Below, in pieces: positions 42,558-51,514 of a stretch of DNA of 64,000 nt (position 1 is its first letter; each line of letters starts with the position of its first letter). The notes below the pieces were generated by a model. The model made no database searches, was not told where the DNA came from, and saw only the letters and a program-made list of their open reading frames with translations. Both the position numbers and the translations under genes were made by a program. Source of the DNA: Mesorhizobium sp. B2-1-8 (GTDB lineage: Bacteria > Pseudomonadota > Alphaproteobacteria > Rhizobiales > Rhizobiaceae); the NCBI RefSeq assembly GCF_006442545.2, contig NZ_CP083952.1, positions 2,163,501 through 2,227,500 on the forward strand. Reading direction: 5' to 3'.

Positions 42558-42574
42558 GCTTTCGGTGTCGCCGC

Positions 42575-43501
42575 TCAGATCGTCAGCGCTACCTTGCCGA
42601 TCGGCTTGGTGGCGAGAAAGGCGTGGGCGGCTCCCGCCTGGTCGAGCGGAAAAGTCCTGGCCACGTGGACGGCAAGCTTTTGGGCATCGATCAAACCGGC
42701 GAGCTCAAGCAGACCCCCGCGGTCGGGCACGACCGACATTCGCTCGACCCTGATATCGCGCGAACTGGCGTCGGCGCGGGTGGCGTCGTTGACATTGAGC
42801 AATGAGACGAGCACGCCGCCGGGCTTCAGCACCTTCAGCGAGCGATCGGCATGGTCGCCGCCCACCGGCTCCAGCACCAAGTCGATATCGCTGATCTGGC
42901 TGGTGAAATCACCCGTGGTGTAGTCGATCACCTCATCGGCGCCGAGCTTGCGTACGAAGTCGAGCTTGCCCGGGCTGGCGGTGGCGACGACGTAGGCACC
43001 ACGCGCCTTGGCGATCTGCACGGCCAGATGGCCAACGCCGCCAGCTCCGGCGTGCACCAGCACGCGCTGGCCTGGTTTCAGTCCGCCATGGCGGACAAGG
43101 CCTTGCCAGGCGGTGAGACCGGCCAGCGGCAATGCGCCGGCCTGGATATGGTCCGCCCGCTTCGGCTTCAGCGCGATCTCATCGGCCGGCACGGCCGCCA
43201 GTTCGGCGTAGGCCGCGGCCTGCTTAGGGAAGCGCGGCATGCCGAACACCTCGTCGCCGACCTTGAAGCCGGTGACGCCGGCGCCCAGCGCCTCGACCGT
43301 CCCCGAAATATCCCAGCCAAGGATGAAGGGTGGCTCGCCGAGCAGCGGATAGTGGCCGGCGCGCACGGCGCCATCGACCGGATTGATGCCGGCCGCCTTG
43401 ACGCGGACCAGCACCTCGCCGGCCTTCGGCGTGGGATCGGGCAATTCGGCGGTGACAAGAACGTCGGGCCCGCCAACGGAATTCTGGGTTACGGCACGCA
43501 T
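42575..43501 (-). CDS. NADP-dependent quinone oxidoreductase-like (MDR family)
   Basis: A 308-residue zinc-free medium-chain reductase (quinone oxidoreductase/zeta-crystallin type). N-terminal GroES-like domain ~25-110 (AGINPVDGAVRAGHYP), nucleotide-binding GAGGVGHLAVQIAKARGA (~151-168). It likely reduces an alpha,beta-unsaturated carbonyl or quinone with NADPH. It is divergent from an HxlR regulator, the common arrangement in which the regulator controls the reductase in response to electrophiles. Confidence 0.9.
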   Translation of the reverse strand: MRAVTQNSVGGPDVLVTAELPDPTPKAGEVLVRVKAAGINPVDGAVRAGHYPLLGEPPFILGWDISGTVEALGAGVTGFKVGDEVFGMPRFPKQAAAYAELAAVPADEIALKPKRADHIQAGALPLAGLTAWQGLVRHGGLKPGQRVLVHAGAGGVGHLAVQIAKARGAYVVATASPGKLDFVRKLGADEVIDYTTGDFTSQISDIDLVLEPVGGDHADRSLKVLKPGGVLVSLLNVNDATRADASSRDIRVERMSVVPDRGGLLELAGLIDAQKLAVHVARTFPLDQAGAAHAFLATKPIGKVALTI

Positions 43502-43590
43502 AAAATCTCTCCTGCTTGACTAACGCCACTATCATTTGGAGAGTAAGGGCCTATTGTCCAGTATGCACCTTTTTGATATATAGGTACCTC

Positions 43591-43989
43591 ATGGATAGTG
43601 ATTGCGATTCCCCCTACGGCTACGACGCGTTCCGGCGGACATGTCCGTCGCACACCGTTTTGGAGATGCTGGCCAGTAAATGGGTCTATCTGGTGGTCTG
43701 CGCGCTGCGCAAAGGCCGGCAGCGCAATGGCGCGCTTGCCCGCAAGCTCGAAGGCGTCACGCCCAAGATGCTGACCCAGACCTTGCGTGTGCTCGAGCGC
43801 GATGGCTTGGTGCGGCGAGAGGTCTATCCGGTCATTCCGCCACGCGTCGAATATGAATTGACCGAACTCGGTCAGAACCTAGCGGGACTGCTTGCCCAGA
43901 TCAGATCATGGGCGGAGCAGCATGCGCCCGATATCAAGGATGCCCGGGCAAGGGCGATTGCCGGAAATGAGGGGGACTGGGCGGCCTAG
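43591..43989 (+). CDS. HxlR family transcriptional regulator
   Basis: A 132-residue regulator from the ATG at 43591. The HxlR winged helix covers ~17-110 (CPSHTVLEMLASKWVYLVVCAL…NGALARKLEGVTPKMLTQTLRVLERDGLVRREVYPVIPPRVEYELT), with a conserved N-terminal Cys often used as a redox/electrophile sensor. The 89-base intergenic region shared with the divergent oxidoreductase probably holds its operator. Confidence 0.92.
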   Translation: MDSDCDSPYGYDAFRRTCPSHTVLEMLASKWVYLVVCALRKGRQRNGALARKLEGVTPKMLTQTLRVLERDGLVRREVYPVIPPRVEYELTELGQNLAGLLAQIRSWAEQHAPDIKDARARAIAGNEGDWAA

Positions 43990-44097
43990 GCCTTGCATGC
44001 CATCAGCGCATTCGCGGCGGCCCGCCGGCGCCGGGTGCAGGCTGTCGCCCGACAGGGTGCGCGCTTGTGTGCGCGCCGAATAGCGCGGATGTCCGCT

Positions 44098-44475
44098 TCA
44101 GCCGATCATGGCGCTGCGGCCACCGGTTTCGGCCTCGCGAATCTTGGTATCGCGCGATTCCAACATCTCCGCCTTGGAAAGCTCCGCTTCAGCTTCACCG
44201 AGTAATGATTCGGCGGCGCTTCGCTGCAGGGCGAGGTCGCCTTGCGAGTTCCTTAGATTGTCACGGCGCAGGCGCGCCGCCTTGGCGAAGGTCGGATAGG
44301 CGAAATGATTGATATCTGTGATGCCGGCTTTCTTTTCCTCGGCGGTGATCTGAAGCTCCAGTTCGACGGCCATGCGCTCGAACTCGGCGATCATCATGTC
44401 GAGCTGCAGCATCTGGCGACGCTTCTCATTCACCTGAAACTGTTTCAGCCGAACGAGGTTTTCACGTGACTTCAT
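44098..44475 (-). CDS. FliJ-like flagellar export chaperone
   Basis: A 125-residue coiled-coil protein from the Met at 44475 (MKSRENLVRLKQFQVNEKRRQ). The long amphipathic helices (ERMAVELELQITAEE … LRRDNLRNSQGDLALQR) fit FliJ, which promotes export of flagellar substrates. In related bacteria fliJ or fliI lies beside ctrA, as here. The sequence of FliJ is poorly conserved, so the call relies on size, coiled coil and location. It is divergent from ctrA. Confidence 0.7.
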   Translation of the reverse strand: MKSRENLVRLKQFQVNEKRRQMLQLDMMIAEFERMAVELELQITAEEKKAGITDINHFAYPTFAKAARLRRDNLRNSQGDLALQRSAAESLLGEAEAELSKAEMLESRDTKIREAETGGRSAMIG

Positions 44476-44926
44476 GATTCGGTACTCCCGGAAACGCACA
44501 CCCGCACATATCGTCCAAACCACTTGGAAAGGCCCAAGCGCTGCCCGTGTCCACCGGCTTTCCCCGCACTATGGGAAACAAAACCCTAAAGTTTTTTGCC
44601 GATGGTAACCATTCGTTTACGGGCATTGTTAATCATACGTGTCAGGGCTTAAGGCCGGGTAAAAATTCCGGCCGCCGAAGCGAAGCCGCGTCGATGAGTC
44701 CCTGGAGTCACTTAGTCCAGGTTATTAATGTGTCGCATTAGGAAATTTGGTCTGTGATTCGTTATTAGATTCAAGAGGGTGTAGAAAGGGGTTAAAAAAT
44801 CTGGTACCGTATTGGACGGGAAATTAGGTTTTGTTAACCATTCGATGGCAGCCTCTCTACAAGGCAACCACTGCTCCGGGGCAGGACGGGTCGTGAAATG
44901 GTCCGGCGGCAGAAAAGGGGAATGAA
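44476..44926 (+). promoter_or_regulatory. ctrA upstream regulatory region
   Basis: A 451-base region without a gene. It contains four GANTC sites (44696, 44705, 44756, 44768), the target of CcrM methylation, and AT-rich TTAA-type elements (TTATTAATGTGTCGCATTA near 44721; ATTAGGTTTTGTTAACC near 44821) resembling imperfect CtrA boxes. In Caulobacter the ctrA P1 promoter is controlled by such a GANTC site, so cell-cycle control is likely here too. Confidence 0.65.
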
Positions 44927-45622
44927 ATGCGTGTTCTGCTGATAGAAGATGACAGTGCAACCGCACAAAGCATCGAGTTGATGCTGAAATCGGAAAGTTT
45001 CAATGTCTATACGACGGACCTCGGCGAAGAGGGTGTCGATCTGGGCAAGCTCTACGACTACGACATCATCCTTCTCGATCTCAACCTGCCCGATATGTCC
45101 GGCTACGAGGTCTTGAGAACGCTTCGCCTCTCCAAGGTAAAGACGCCCATCCTCATCCTCTCCGGCATGGCCGGCATCGAGGACAAGGTACGCGGCCTCG
45201 GCTTCGGCGCGGACGACTACATGACCAAGCCGTTCCACAAGGACGAGCTGGTGGCGCGCATTCATGCCATCGTGCGCCGCTCCAAGGGCCACGCCCAGTC
45301 GGTCATCACCACGGGCGACCTGGTGGTCAACCTCGACGCCAAGACCGTCGAGGTCGGTGGCCAGCGCGTGCACCTCACCGGCAAGGAATACCAGATGCTG
45401 GAGCTGCTCTCGCTGCGCAAGGGCACCACGCTGACCAAGGAAATGTTCCTCAACCACCTCTATGGCGGCATGGACGAGCCGGAGCTGAAGATCATCGACG
45501 TCTTCATCTGCAAGCTGCGCAAGAAGCTCGACGCCGCGTCCGGTGGCCAGAACTATATCGAGACCGTCTGGGGCCGCGGCTATGTGCTGCGCGAGCCGGA
45601 AGACATCCGCGTCAGCGCCTGA
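44927..45622 (+). CDS. ctrA: Cell-cycle response regulator CtrA
   Basis: A 231-residue OmpR-type response regulator: receiver domain ~1-115 with the phosphorylated Asp in ILLDLNLPD (~51), Thr/Lys of the switch ([15 protein letters not shown]), and a winged-helix DNA-binding domain ~125-228 ([30 protein letters not shown]). These are the CtrA hallmarks. CtrA controls cell division, motility and DNA replication. Neighbouring sciP, chpT and the terminator support the identification. Confidence 0.97.
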   Translation: MRVLLIEDDSATAQSIELMLKSESFNVYTTDLGEEGVDLGKLYDYDIILLDLNLPDMSGYEVLRTLRLSKVKTPILILSGMAGIEDKVRGLGFGADDYMTKPFHKDELVARIHAIVRRSKGHAQSVITTGDLVVNLDAKTVEVGGQRVHLTGKEYQMLELLSLRKGTTLTKEMFLNHLYGGMDEPELKIIDVFICKLRKKLDAASGGQNYIETVWGRGYVLREPEDIRVSA

Positions 45623-45645
45623 GCGCAGTGGGCGGAGCTTTTCTC

Positions 45646-45671
45646 AAAAACCCGGCCATGGCCGGGTTTTT
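45646..45671. terminator. Bidirectional rho-independent terminator after ctrA
   Basis: AAAAA then CCCGGCCATGGCCGGG then TTTTT is a perfect symmetrical terminator 24 bases after the ctrA stop. It also ends the minus-strand response-regulator gene. Confidence 0.9.
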
Positions 45672-45742
45672 GCATGTGAGCCGATAATTATTTTGCGCAC
45701 TGCGAGACGGCGGACCGCCGCGCGGGTCTCCTGGAACAGCGT

Positions 45743-46111
45743 TCAGGCAGCGATCTTCAAGGCGCGAAAGCGCTCGAGCAGTTGCGGGCGATTGAAGGGC
45801 TTCAACAGATAGCCCTGCGCGCCGGCGCGCTTTGCCCGCATGATCGATGCGATATCGAGCTCGACCAGCGAGATCAAAATCTGCGGCCTGATCGGGCTTT
45901 CCATGGCACAGACGCGCCGGATGAGGTCGACCGCCTGCACGTCCGGCAGAGCGCCGTCGACGACGATGATGTCGGGCATGTCGGCGGCGCACATCTCCAG
46001 TGCGTCAAGCCCGCTGGCTGCCTCGATGACCATCATGTCGGAACCGCCCAGGATGCGTTTTGCCACCTTCCTGATGACGCTAGAATCGTCGACGAACATG
46101 CAGCGTTTCAT
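45743..46111 (-). CDS. Single-domain response regulator near ChpT
   Basis: A 122-residue stand-alone receiver from the Met at 46111 (MKRCMFVDDSSVIRKV). Acidic pocket DD (~8-9), phospho-acceptor Asp in VVDGALPD (~52), and Lys in YLLKPF (~102). No output domain is present. Lying between ctrA and chpT, it could be an additional phosphoryl partner of ChpT. It is not an obvious CpdR or DivK, although it is similar in size; which one it equals is open. Confidence 0.85.
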   Translation of the reverse strand: MKRCMFVDDSSVIRKVAKRILGGSDMMVIEAASGLDALEMCAADMPDIIVVDGALPDVQAVDLIRRVCAMESPIRPQILISLVELDIASIMRAKRAGAQGYLLKPFNRPQLLERFRALKIAA

Positions 46112-46349
46112 TTCCGGTTCCTCTCTGCCCTTGGACAGCCCGGTCGTTCGGGGCATCTGCGGCGTAGCCTAGACCGATCTGGTAAAGAAGCCGAAAAGCC
46201 GTTAGGTAAAATTTTTGCAAAGATGTCGTTCGAAGGCCTTTTCCTTGCGGATGCTTCGGCGGGCAAAGATCATCGCGCCTATCTGGGGCGTCAATGAAAT
46301 ATTTCAGACTGAAATACTTTGTTCGGTCGCGCGCCACCGGGCGCCGGTT

Positions 46350-46979
46350 TCAGGCCGCTGAAAGGACGATTTCTTCAGCCGTCGCATGGATCGAAATCGT
46401 CATGTTGGCCTCGCGGGCCAGCAGCAGCGTATAGTAGGGTTGCACCGAATGCGCGTCGATCGGCTCTTCCGGCTTGTGGCCGGAATGCAGTTCGAGGAAT
46501 TTCGGCGGCACACGCAGCATCGGCCCGCTTGCCGAAAGCGAAAAGCGCGGCTCGGTTTCGAGATTTTCGAGCGTGACGACCAGTTTGCCGCCGCGCGGAA
46601 TGGCGGCATTGGCGACCAGGAGCAGGTTGAGCAGCAGCTTGACCTTGTTCTTGGGCAGCAGCGCGCGGATTCCGTTCCAGACCAACTCCGGCTTTTCGTT
46701 CTTGAGGAAGGCGATGGCGACGGCCTCGGCATCTCCGGTGTCGATCATCATGCCGGCCGAGCCGGCGGCGCCGAAGGCGATCCGGGCGAACTGCAAGCGG
46801 GCCGAGGCGTTCCTTGCACTCTGGCGGATGAGCCGCATGGCGTCTTCGTCGGCGCCGCCTTCGTCGAGCAGTTCAAGCCCGTTGTTGATCGCGCCGACCG
46901 GCGAGATGATGTCGTGGCAGACGCGGCTGCACAAAAGCGCCGCCAGGTCGGGAGCGGAAAGGGTGAACAGATCGGCCAT
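46350..46979 (-). CDS. chpT: Histidine phosphotransferase ChpT
   Basis: A 209-residue DUF2328 protein from the Met at 46979 (MADLFTLSAPDLAALL). The phosphorylated His is in CSRVCHDIISPVGAINNG (His ~22), the DHp-like helices follow, and a degenerate ATPase-like domain makes up the C-terminal half. ChpT passes phosphate from CckA to CtrA and CpdR. Proximity to ctrA fits. Family and residues agree well with ChpT. Confidence 0.93.
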   Translation of the reverse strand: MADLFTLSAPDLAALLCSRVCHDIISPVGAINNGLELLDEGGADEDAMRLIRQSARNASARLQFARIAFGAAGSAGMMIDTGDAEAVAIAFLKNEKPELVWNGIRALLPKNKVKLLLNLLLVANAAIPRGGKLVVTLENLETEPRFSLSASGPMLRVPPKFLELHSGHKPEEPIDAHSVQPYYTLLLAREANMTISIHATAEEIVLSAA

Positions 46980-47319
46980 CGGCGAAATCCCTGCAAAATC
47001 TTCCAGTTCGTGGCCAAGCGATCGATCTTCGCGCCTGCCCACACGAATCACGCTTCAACCCAAGGCTTTCTGAATACACAGCGCCCGCGCGTGCAGCAAC
47101 AAATCCAAATTGTCGTCATGGCATATGGCGCATTCACGCAGGCTGCGTGTCCCCTCAAGCGGCCAAACAGCCTTCGAACCGCCATCTTCATGTGGGAGTT
47201 TAATGGTTGAAAAAGGATTACGGCATAGTTTGCCCCTAACAGTCATCCTTAACGGCCGCCTAAAGAGCCGTACGGATGCGAGGCGTCGGCGAAAGTGCTT
47301 CATGACGGAGATTGGAAGC

Positions 47320-47901
47320 ATGTTTTCCCGATTCTATGACCGGAGTTTTCTCCGTGTCCTCTCAATGGCGATCACGCTCATGGGCGTTCTCGTTTTCACG
47401 ACATCGCCCTTGCGGGCCCAGGAGTACACCGCTCAGGAGATTGTCGATTCCGGCCACAAGTTCTTCGGCGCGACATCGGGCGGATTGGCCACCGTCGTGG
47501 AGAAGATATTCGCCTCCTACGGTCTGCCCAATGGCTATCTGCTCGGCGAGGAGGGATCCGGTGCGCTGATCGGCGGCCTGACCTATGGCGAAGGCACGCT
47601 TTACACCAAGAATGCCGGCGATCACAAAGTCTTCTGGCAAGGCCCGTCGCTGGGCTGGGATTTCGGCGGCGAGGGGTCACGCGTGATGATGCTGGTCTAC
47701 AATCTCGACGATGTCGGCAACCTCTACAATCGCTATGGCGGCGTCGCCGGTTCGGCCTATGTGGTGGCGGGTATCGGCTTCAACGTTCTGAAGAACAACA
47801 ATGTGCTGCTGGTGCCGATCCGTACCGGCGTCGGCGCGCGGCTCGGCGTCAATCTCGGCTACCTGAAACTGACCGAGCGAGCGACCTGGAATCCGTTCTG
47901 A
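47320..47901 (+). CDS. eipA: EipA-like envelope protein (DUF1134)
   Basis: A 193-residue DUF1134 protein. The start at 47320 gives a clean signal peptide (MFSRFYDRSFLRVLSMAITLMG… ending at SPLRAQ). The mature part (YTAQEIVDSGHKFFGATSGGLA … GGEGSRVMMLVYNLDDVGNLYNRYGG) fits EipA of Brucella, a periplasmic beta-barrel-like protein needed for envelope integrity and part of the CtrA-controlled set. It is convergent-free and lies next to chpT. Confidence 0.9.
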   Translation: MFSRFYDRSFLRVLSMAITLMGVLVFTTSPLRAQEYTAQEIVDSGHKFFGATSGGLATVVEKIFASYGLPNGYLLGEEGSGALIGGLTYGEGTLYTKNAGDHKVFWQGPSLGWDFGGEGSRVMMLVYNLDDVGNLYNRYGGVAGSAYVVAGIGFNVLKNNNVLLVPIRTGVGARLGVNLGYLKLTERATWNPF

Positions 47902-48032
47902 TCTGTCCGATATGATGGAATCGCGGACCGTTCGACCGGATTCCCGAGCCACGACCCGAATGACCCGCGGCAAGCCCTTGCCGCGGTGCCGGATTTCCGC
48001 CATGCCAACATGGCACAGTCCAGCCTTCCAAG

Positions 48033-49211
48033 TTGTCGTCGATAACGGGTAGTCCTTTGGTTCAGTCGGTCCTGTTCTTTGCCCTCGGCTTTCTCTGTGC
48101 CGGCTTTCTGGCTCTGATGGTGGCTCCGGCCGTCTGGCGGCGTGCCGTCGCCCTGACCCGCAGGCGCATCGAAGCCTCCATCCCGCTGACGCGAGCTGAA
48201 ATCCAGGCCGACAAGGACCGGATCCGGGCCGAGTACGCCATGTCGACGCGGCGACTTGAAATCAACGTCAAGACGTTGCGCGAGAAGGTGGCCGAACAAC
48301 TCGTCGAAATCAATCGCGGCCGCGAGGCGCTGAAGGGGCTGGCGGTCGAGCGAGCGGGCAAGGATCATGCGCTCGCCGAACTCGGCGCCAAGAGCGAAGC
48401 GCTACGCCAGCGCGAAGAGGAACTGCATCAGCTTTCGGAGCGGCTCAAGGAAACCGAGCGAAAACTGGAAAGGCGGGCGCTCGATCTCGAGAAGCTGGAG
48501 CACATGTATGACGATGCCAGTTTTGCCTCCAGCAGCCGCCAGATCGAGCTCGTGGCCCGCGAATCCGAATTGCAGAAGCTCGCCAGCGACATCTCGCTGC
48601 TGCGCGGCCAGCGCAAGGAAGCGGATCGGCGCAGCCAGGAGATCGCGGCCGAAAGCAAGGCCGCGCGTGATGGCCTGAAGGCCGAGAAGAAAAGGGCCGC
48701 CGAACTCGACAAGAAGGTCGAGCGGCTGCTGGCAACGCTCGCCGACCGTGAGGACAAGCTTGATCGGCGCGAAAAGGAGTTGGCGCGGTTGCGGGAAAAA
48801 ACGAAAGCCGAGGACGGCGCATCGGCCTCGCGGCTGGTCGGCAAGCCCGATGAAGCGGGCCGGCATGACGAGGTCGGCAAGCGCGACGACATGGACCGGG
48901 CGATTGCCAAGCTCGACGGCGACCGCGAACGGCTGGAGGCCAGGCTGACGGCGCTGGCGCGCGAGAACAAGCGGCTTAAGGCGGATCTCGGCGCCGTGGC
49001 ATCGTCGGGTTTGGCGAATGGCAATGGCGCCGCGTTGCGTGAGCAGATGAACGAACTGGCGGCGGAGGTCGTCCATCTGACGGCCAAGCTCGAGGGTCCC
49101 GATTCACCAATCGCCAAGGCGCTGGCGGCGCCGCAGGACAACCGCTCCGCCGGCCACGACCGCAGCCTCGCCGACCGCGTGCGCGCCTTGCAGAAGGCAG
49201 AAGCCAACTGA
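48033..49211 (+). CDS. Coiled-coil membrane-anchored protein of unknown function
   Basis: A 392-residue protein with a TTG start at 48033; no better ATG is available in frame. One N-terminal membrane helix (~9-32), then a basic stretch and ~300 residues of heptad-rich charged helix (ADKDRIRAEYAMSTRRLEINVKTLREKV … ERKLERRALDLEKLEHMYDD), with a short Gly-rich segment near the end. It resembles bacterial scaffold or chromosome/division-linked coiled-coil proteins, but no named family is recognised. Confidence 0.75.
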   Translation: MSSITGSPLVQSVLFFALGFLCAGFLALMVAPAVWRRAVALTRRRIEASIPLTRAEIQADKDRIRAEYAMSTRRLEINVKTLREKVAEQLVEINRGREALKGLAVERAGKDHALAELGAKSEALRQREEELHQLSERLKETERKLERRALDLEKLEHMYDDASFASSSRQIELVARESELQKLASDISLLRGQRKEADRRSQEIAAESKAARDGLKAEKKRAAELDKKVERLLATLADREDKLDRREKELARLREKTKAEDGASASRLVGKPDEAGRHDEVGKRDDMDRAIAKLDGDRERLEARLTALARENKRLKADLGAVASSGLANGNGAALREQMNELAAEVVHLTAKLEGPDSPIAKALAAPQDNRSAGHDRSLADRVRALQKAEAN

Positions 49212-49257
49212 CGGGTGCGGGCTGGCCGCTTTCGTCGCGTCCTGACTCACATCAAAG

Positions 49258-50052
49258 TCAGCGCGAGAAATGATGCAGGGCAATGGCCGAGGCGGCGGCG
49301 ACGTTCAAGCTGTCGAAACCTTTCGACATGGTGATCCGCACGGTTTGCAATCGGGAAAGCAGGCTTTCGGGCAGACCTTCGCCCTCGGTGCCGAGGTAGA
49401 GCGCCAGGCGCTCGCCGCGCCGTGCGTCGCGTATGTCGATCCGGCCGCGCGGTGACAGTGCGAACTGGTCATAGCCCCGCCGATCGAGGTCCGCCGTGAA
49501 GTCCGCCGTGTCGGTGAAGGACGCGAAAGGGATCTTGAGCGCGGCGCCGACCGAAACCCGGATCGCCTTGCGATACAGCGGATCGCAGCATGTCGCATCC
49601 ATCAGCACCGCATCGGCGCCGAAAGCGGCGGCGTTGCGGAAGATCGAACCCATATTGTCATGGTTGGCGATGCCGACAAGCACGACGACCAGGGCTTGAG
49701 CGGGCAAGGCATCCAGCAATGATCCGGCCGGGTGCGGCATCTCCTTGCGGCCGATGGCCAGGATGCCGCGATGCATATGGAATCCGGCAATCGCGTCCAT
49801 CACCGCACTGGCGACGATGTAGACCGGCAGGTCCGCTCGTGTCTTGCGCAGCATGTCCTCCAGGCCGCCAAGCCGGTTTTCCAGGATCAGGATGGATTCG
49901 GCGCTGAAGCGGCGCGACGACAAAAGTAGGTCGAGCACCACCTTGCCTTCGGCGACGAAGCGGCCTTGCCGGCCCGCCAGATCGCGCTCGCGGATATCGA
50001 GATAGGCAGCGACACGCGGGTCGCGCGGATCGTCGATACGAATTGGGTCCAT
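49258..50052 (-). CDS. TrmH/SpoU-family RNA methyltransferase
   Basis: A 264-residue SpoU/TrmH-type methyltransferase (knotted SPOUT fold). N-terminal RNA-binding region (~20-90) and catalytic domain with HDNMGSIFRNAAAFGADAVLMD (motif 1, ~135-160), LYLGTEGEGLP (motif 2) and MSKGFDSLNVAAASAIALHHF (motif 3, ~240-262). It should methylate 2'-OH of ribose in rRNA or tRNA. The target base cannot be told here. Confidence 0.94.
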   Translation of the reverse strand: MDPIRIDDPRDPRVAAYLDIRERDLAGRQGRFVAEGKVVLDLLLSSRRFSAESILILENRLGGLEDMLRKTRADLPVYIVASAVMDAIAGFHMHRGILAIGRKEMPHPAGSLLDALPAQALVVVLVGIANHDNMGSIFRNAAAFGADAVLMDATCCDPLYRKAIRVSVGAALKIPFASFTDTADFTADLDRRGYDQFALSPRGRIDIRDARRGERLALYLGTEGEGLPESLLSRLQTVRITMSKGFDSLNVAAASAIALHHFSR

Positions 50053-50153
50053 GTCCCGCTCAACAATAAAGAACGTGGCGCGTGTACCGGGAAAGACACA
50101 CGAGCCACGCTCCGCAAATTGTCAGCGAGGTAAACGGCCGCGGCAGCGTCCGG

Positions 50154-50522
50154 TCAAGTCCCGGCGCGGCGCAACCTCTGCGCCATCTGCGACAGATCCT
50201 CCTTGCCGCTGCCGAAAATGCCATCCAGCATGGCGAGCAGCTCGCGCACCGCATCGGATTTGCAGGAATAGTAGATCATCTGACGATCGCGGCGGGTGTC
50301 CACGAGGTCGAGTGCGCGCAACTTGGCCAAGTGCTGCGAGAGAGCGGATTGGCTGAGCATCACCTTGTCGGCGATGGCGCCGACCGACATTTCACCGTCG
50401 ATCAGATAGCTCATGATCAACAGCCGTTTTTCGTTGCCCATCAGCATCAGAAATTCGGCAGCCGATTCGGCGTTGGCGATTAGCTTTGTCGAGACCATTG
50501 ATGCCCCATGCTGTTTGCTCAT
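50154..50522 (-). CDS. ArsR-family transcriptional regulator
   Basis: A 122-residue ArsR/SmtB regulator: AAEFLMLMGNEKRLLIMSYLIDGEMSVGAIADKVMLSQSALSQHLAKLRALDLVDTRRDRQMIYYSC. Start ATG 50522; an alternative Met is 50498. The SQSALSQHLAKL recognition helix is typical. Metal-binding Cys pairs of ArsR proper are not seen, so it may be a redox- or ligand-responsive type such as BigR or NolR/HlyU. It lies upstream of a HugZ-like gene on the same strand. Confidence 0.9.
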   Translation of the reverse strand: MSKQHGASMVSTKLIANAESAAEFLMLMGNEKRLLIMSYLIDGEMSVGAIADKVMLSQSALSQHLAKLRALDLVDTRRDRQMIYYSCKSDAVRELLAMLDGIFGSGKEDLSQMAQRLRRAGT

Positions 50523-50664
50523 CGAGGCGCCATGGGGGCAATGGTGCCTGAATCCATAAATTCACTTGCGAAGGACGCCGACGAGTCAGCGCCAGAACCA
50601 AAGCCTAGAACATTTCTTTCAAATCTCAAGGGTTGCTTTTGATCAAATGCAATTTAGTCGCGTC

Positions 50665-51450
50665 TTATGCCTCCGATGCGGCCCTGCCGGCCCTGGCCAT
50701 GGCAACTAGAACGGGACGCAATTCCGATACATTTATCAATGGTTGCGCGAAGAACACCCGGCAAACATTGTCCCCCGACACCAGATCCATGCCATCGGCG
50801 TCCAAACCGGCAATGGTCCAGCCATCGCCGGATGCCTTGGCGAAATGACGGGCATAGACGGCGATCGCCTCGAGATGGTCCGCATTCATGTGCTCAATGG
50901 CCGATTGTTCGCTTCCGGCGAGTTCCTCGATGATGGACCCAACGGCGAGGAGGTCGGACCGTTCGAGCAGATAGGCCTTGCCGAAGCCGCCGTTGAGGCT
51001 GGCGCGTTGCGGCTCCAGGCGAAAGATCGAAAAGTCGCCGAGCCCGGCATAGAGGCCCGCCTTGGGATTGCGGTTGAGATAGCGGCGCTCGGCGCGGGCA
51101 TGCGCCTGCGAGTAGCGCTCCAGCCGTGATGCCTGGCAGATCAGCGTCAGCCTCGGATGCGCCAGCGGATCGCCTTTGCCGGGCTCGCCAAGCAACAGGG
51201 AACAGCGCGGATCGGCAAGCAGGGCTGATGTGTGCGCCGCAAGCATCGATACCAGGATAAGCGGCGCGCCGTCGATGTCGGTGGCGACGCCGACCCGGCT
51301 CGCCAGTGGCGATCCGGTCTGTGGTTCCAACACCGCCAAGGCGCCGAAGCGGGCACTGCGCAGAAGCGTTTTCGCCAACCGGATCGCCTCGGCGTCGGTC
51401 TCGCGGATTACATCCCTATCTTGATTTTGCTGCATCAAAACGCTCGCCAC
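50665..51450 (-). CDS. HugZ-family heme-utilisation protein
   Basis: A 261-residue protein of the pyridoxamine-phosphate-oxidase-like fold: split-barrel N-terminal domain ~20-170 (ARFGALAVLEPQTGSPLASRVGVATDIDGAPLILVSMLAAHTSALLADPRCSLLLG) and a C-terminal DUF2470 domain ~180-260 (AIEHMNADHLEAIAVYARHF … GMDLVSGDNVCRVFF). HugZ proteins bind or degrade heme in the cytoplasm. The upstream Met may not be the true start. Confidence 0.88.
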   Translation of the reverse strand: MASVLMQQNQDRDVIRETDAEAIRLAKTLLRSARFGALAVLEPQTGSPLASRVGVATDIDGAPLILVSMLAAHTSALLADPRCSLLLGEPGKGDPLAHPRLTLICQASRLERYSQAHARAERRYLNRNPKAGLYAGLGDFSIFRLEPQRASLNGGFGKAYLLERSDLLAVGSIIEELAGSEQSAIEHMNADHLEAIAVYARHFAKASGDGWTIAGLDADGMDLVSGDNVCRVFFAQPLINVSELRPVLVAMARAGRAASEA

Positions 51451-51514
51451 AATTTGTCCCGCTTATCGGTGCTGCCGGCCGGATCCGGTCCCTCCGACAA
51501 CAGTTCGGCTAGCC

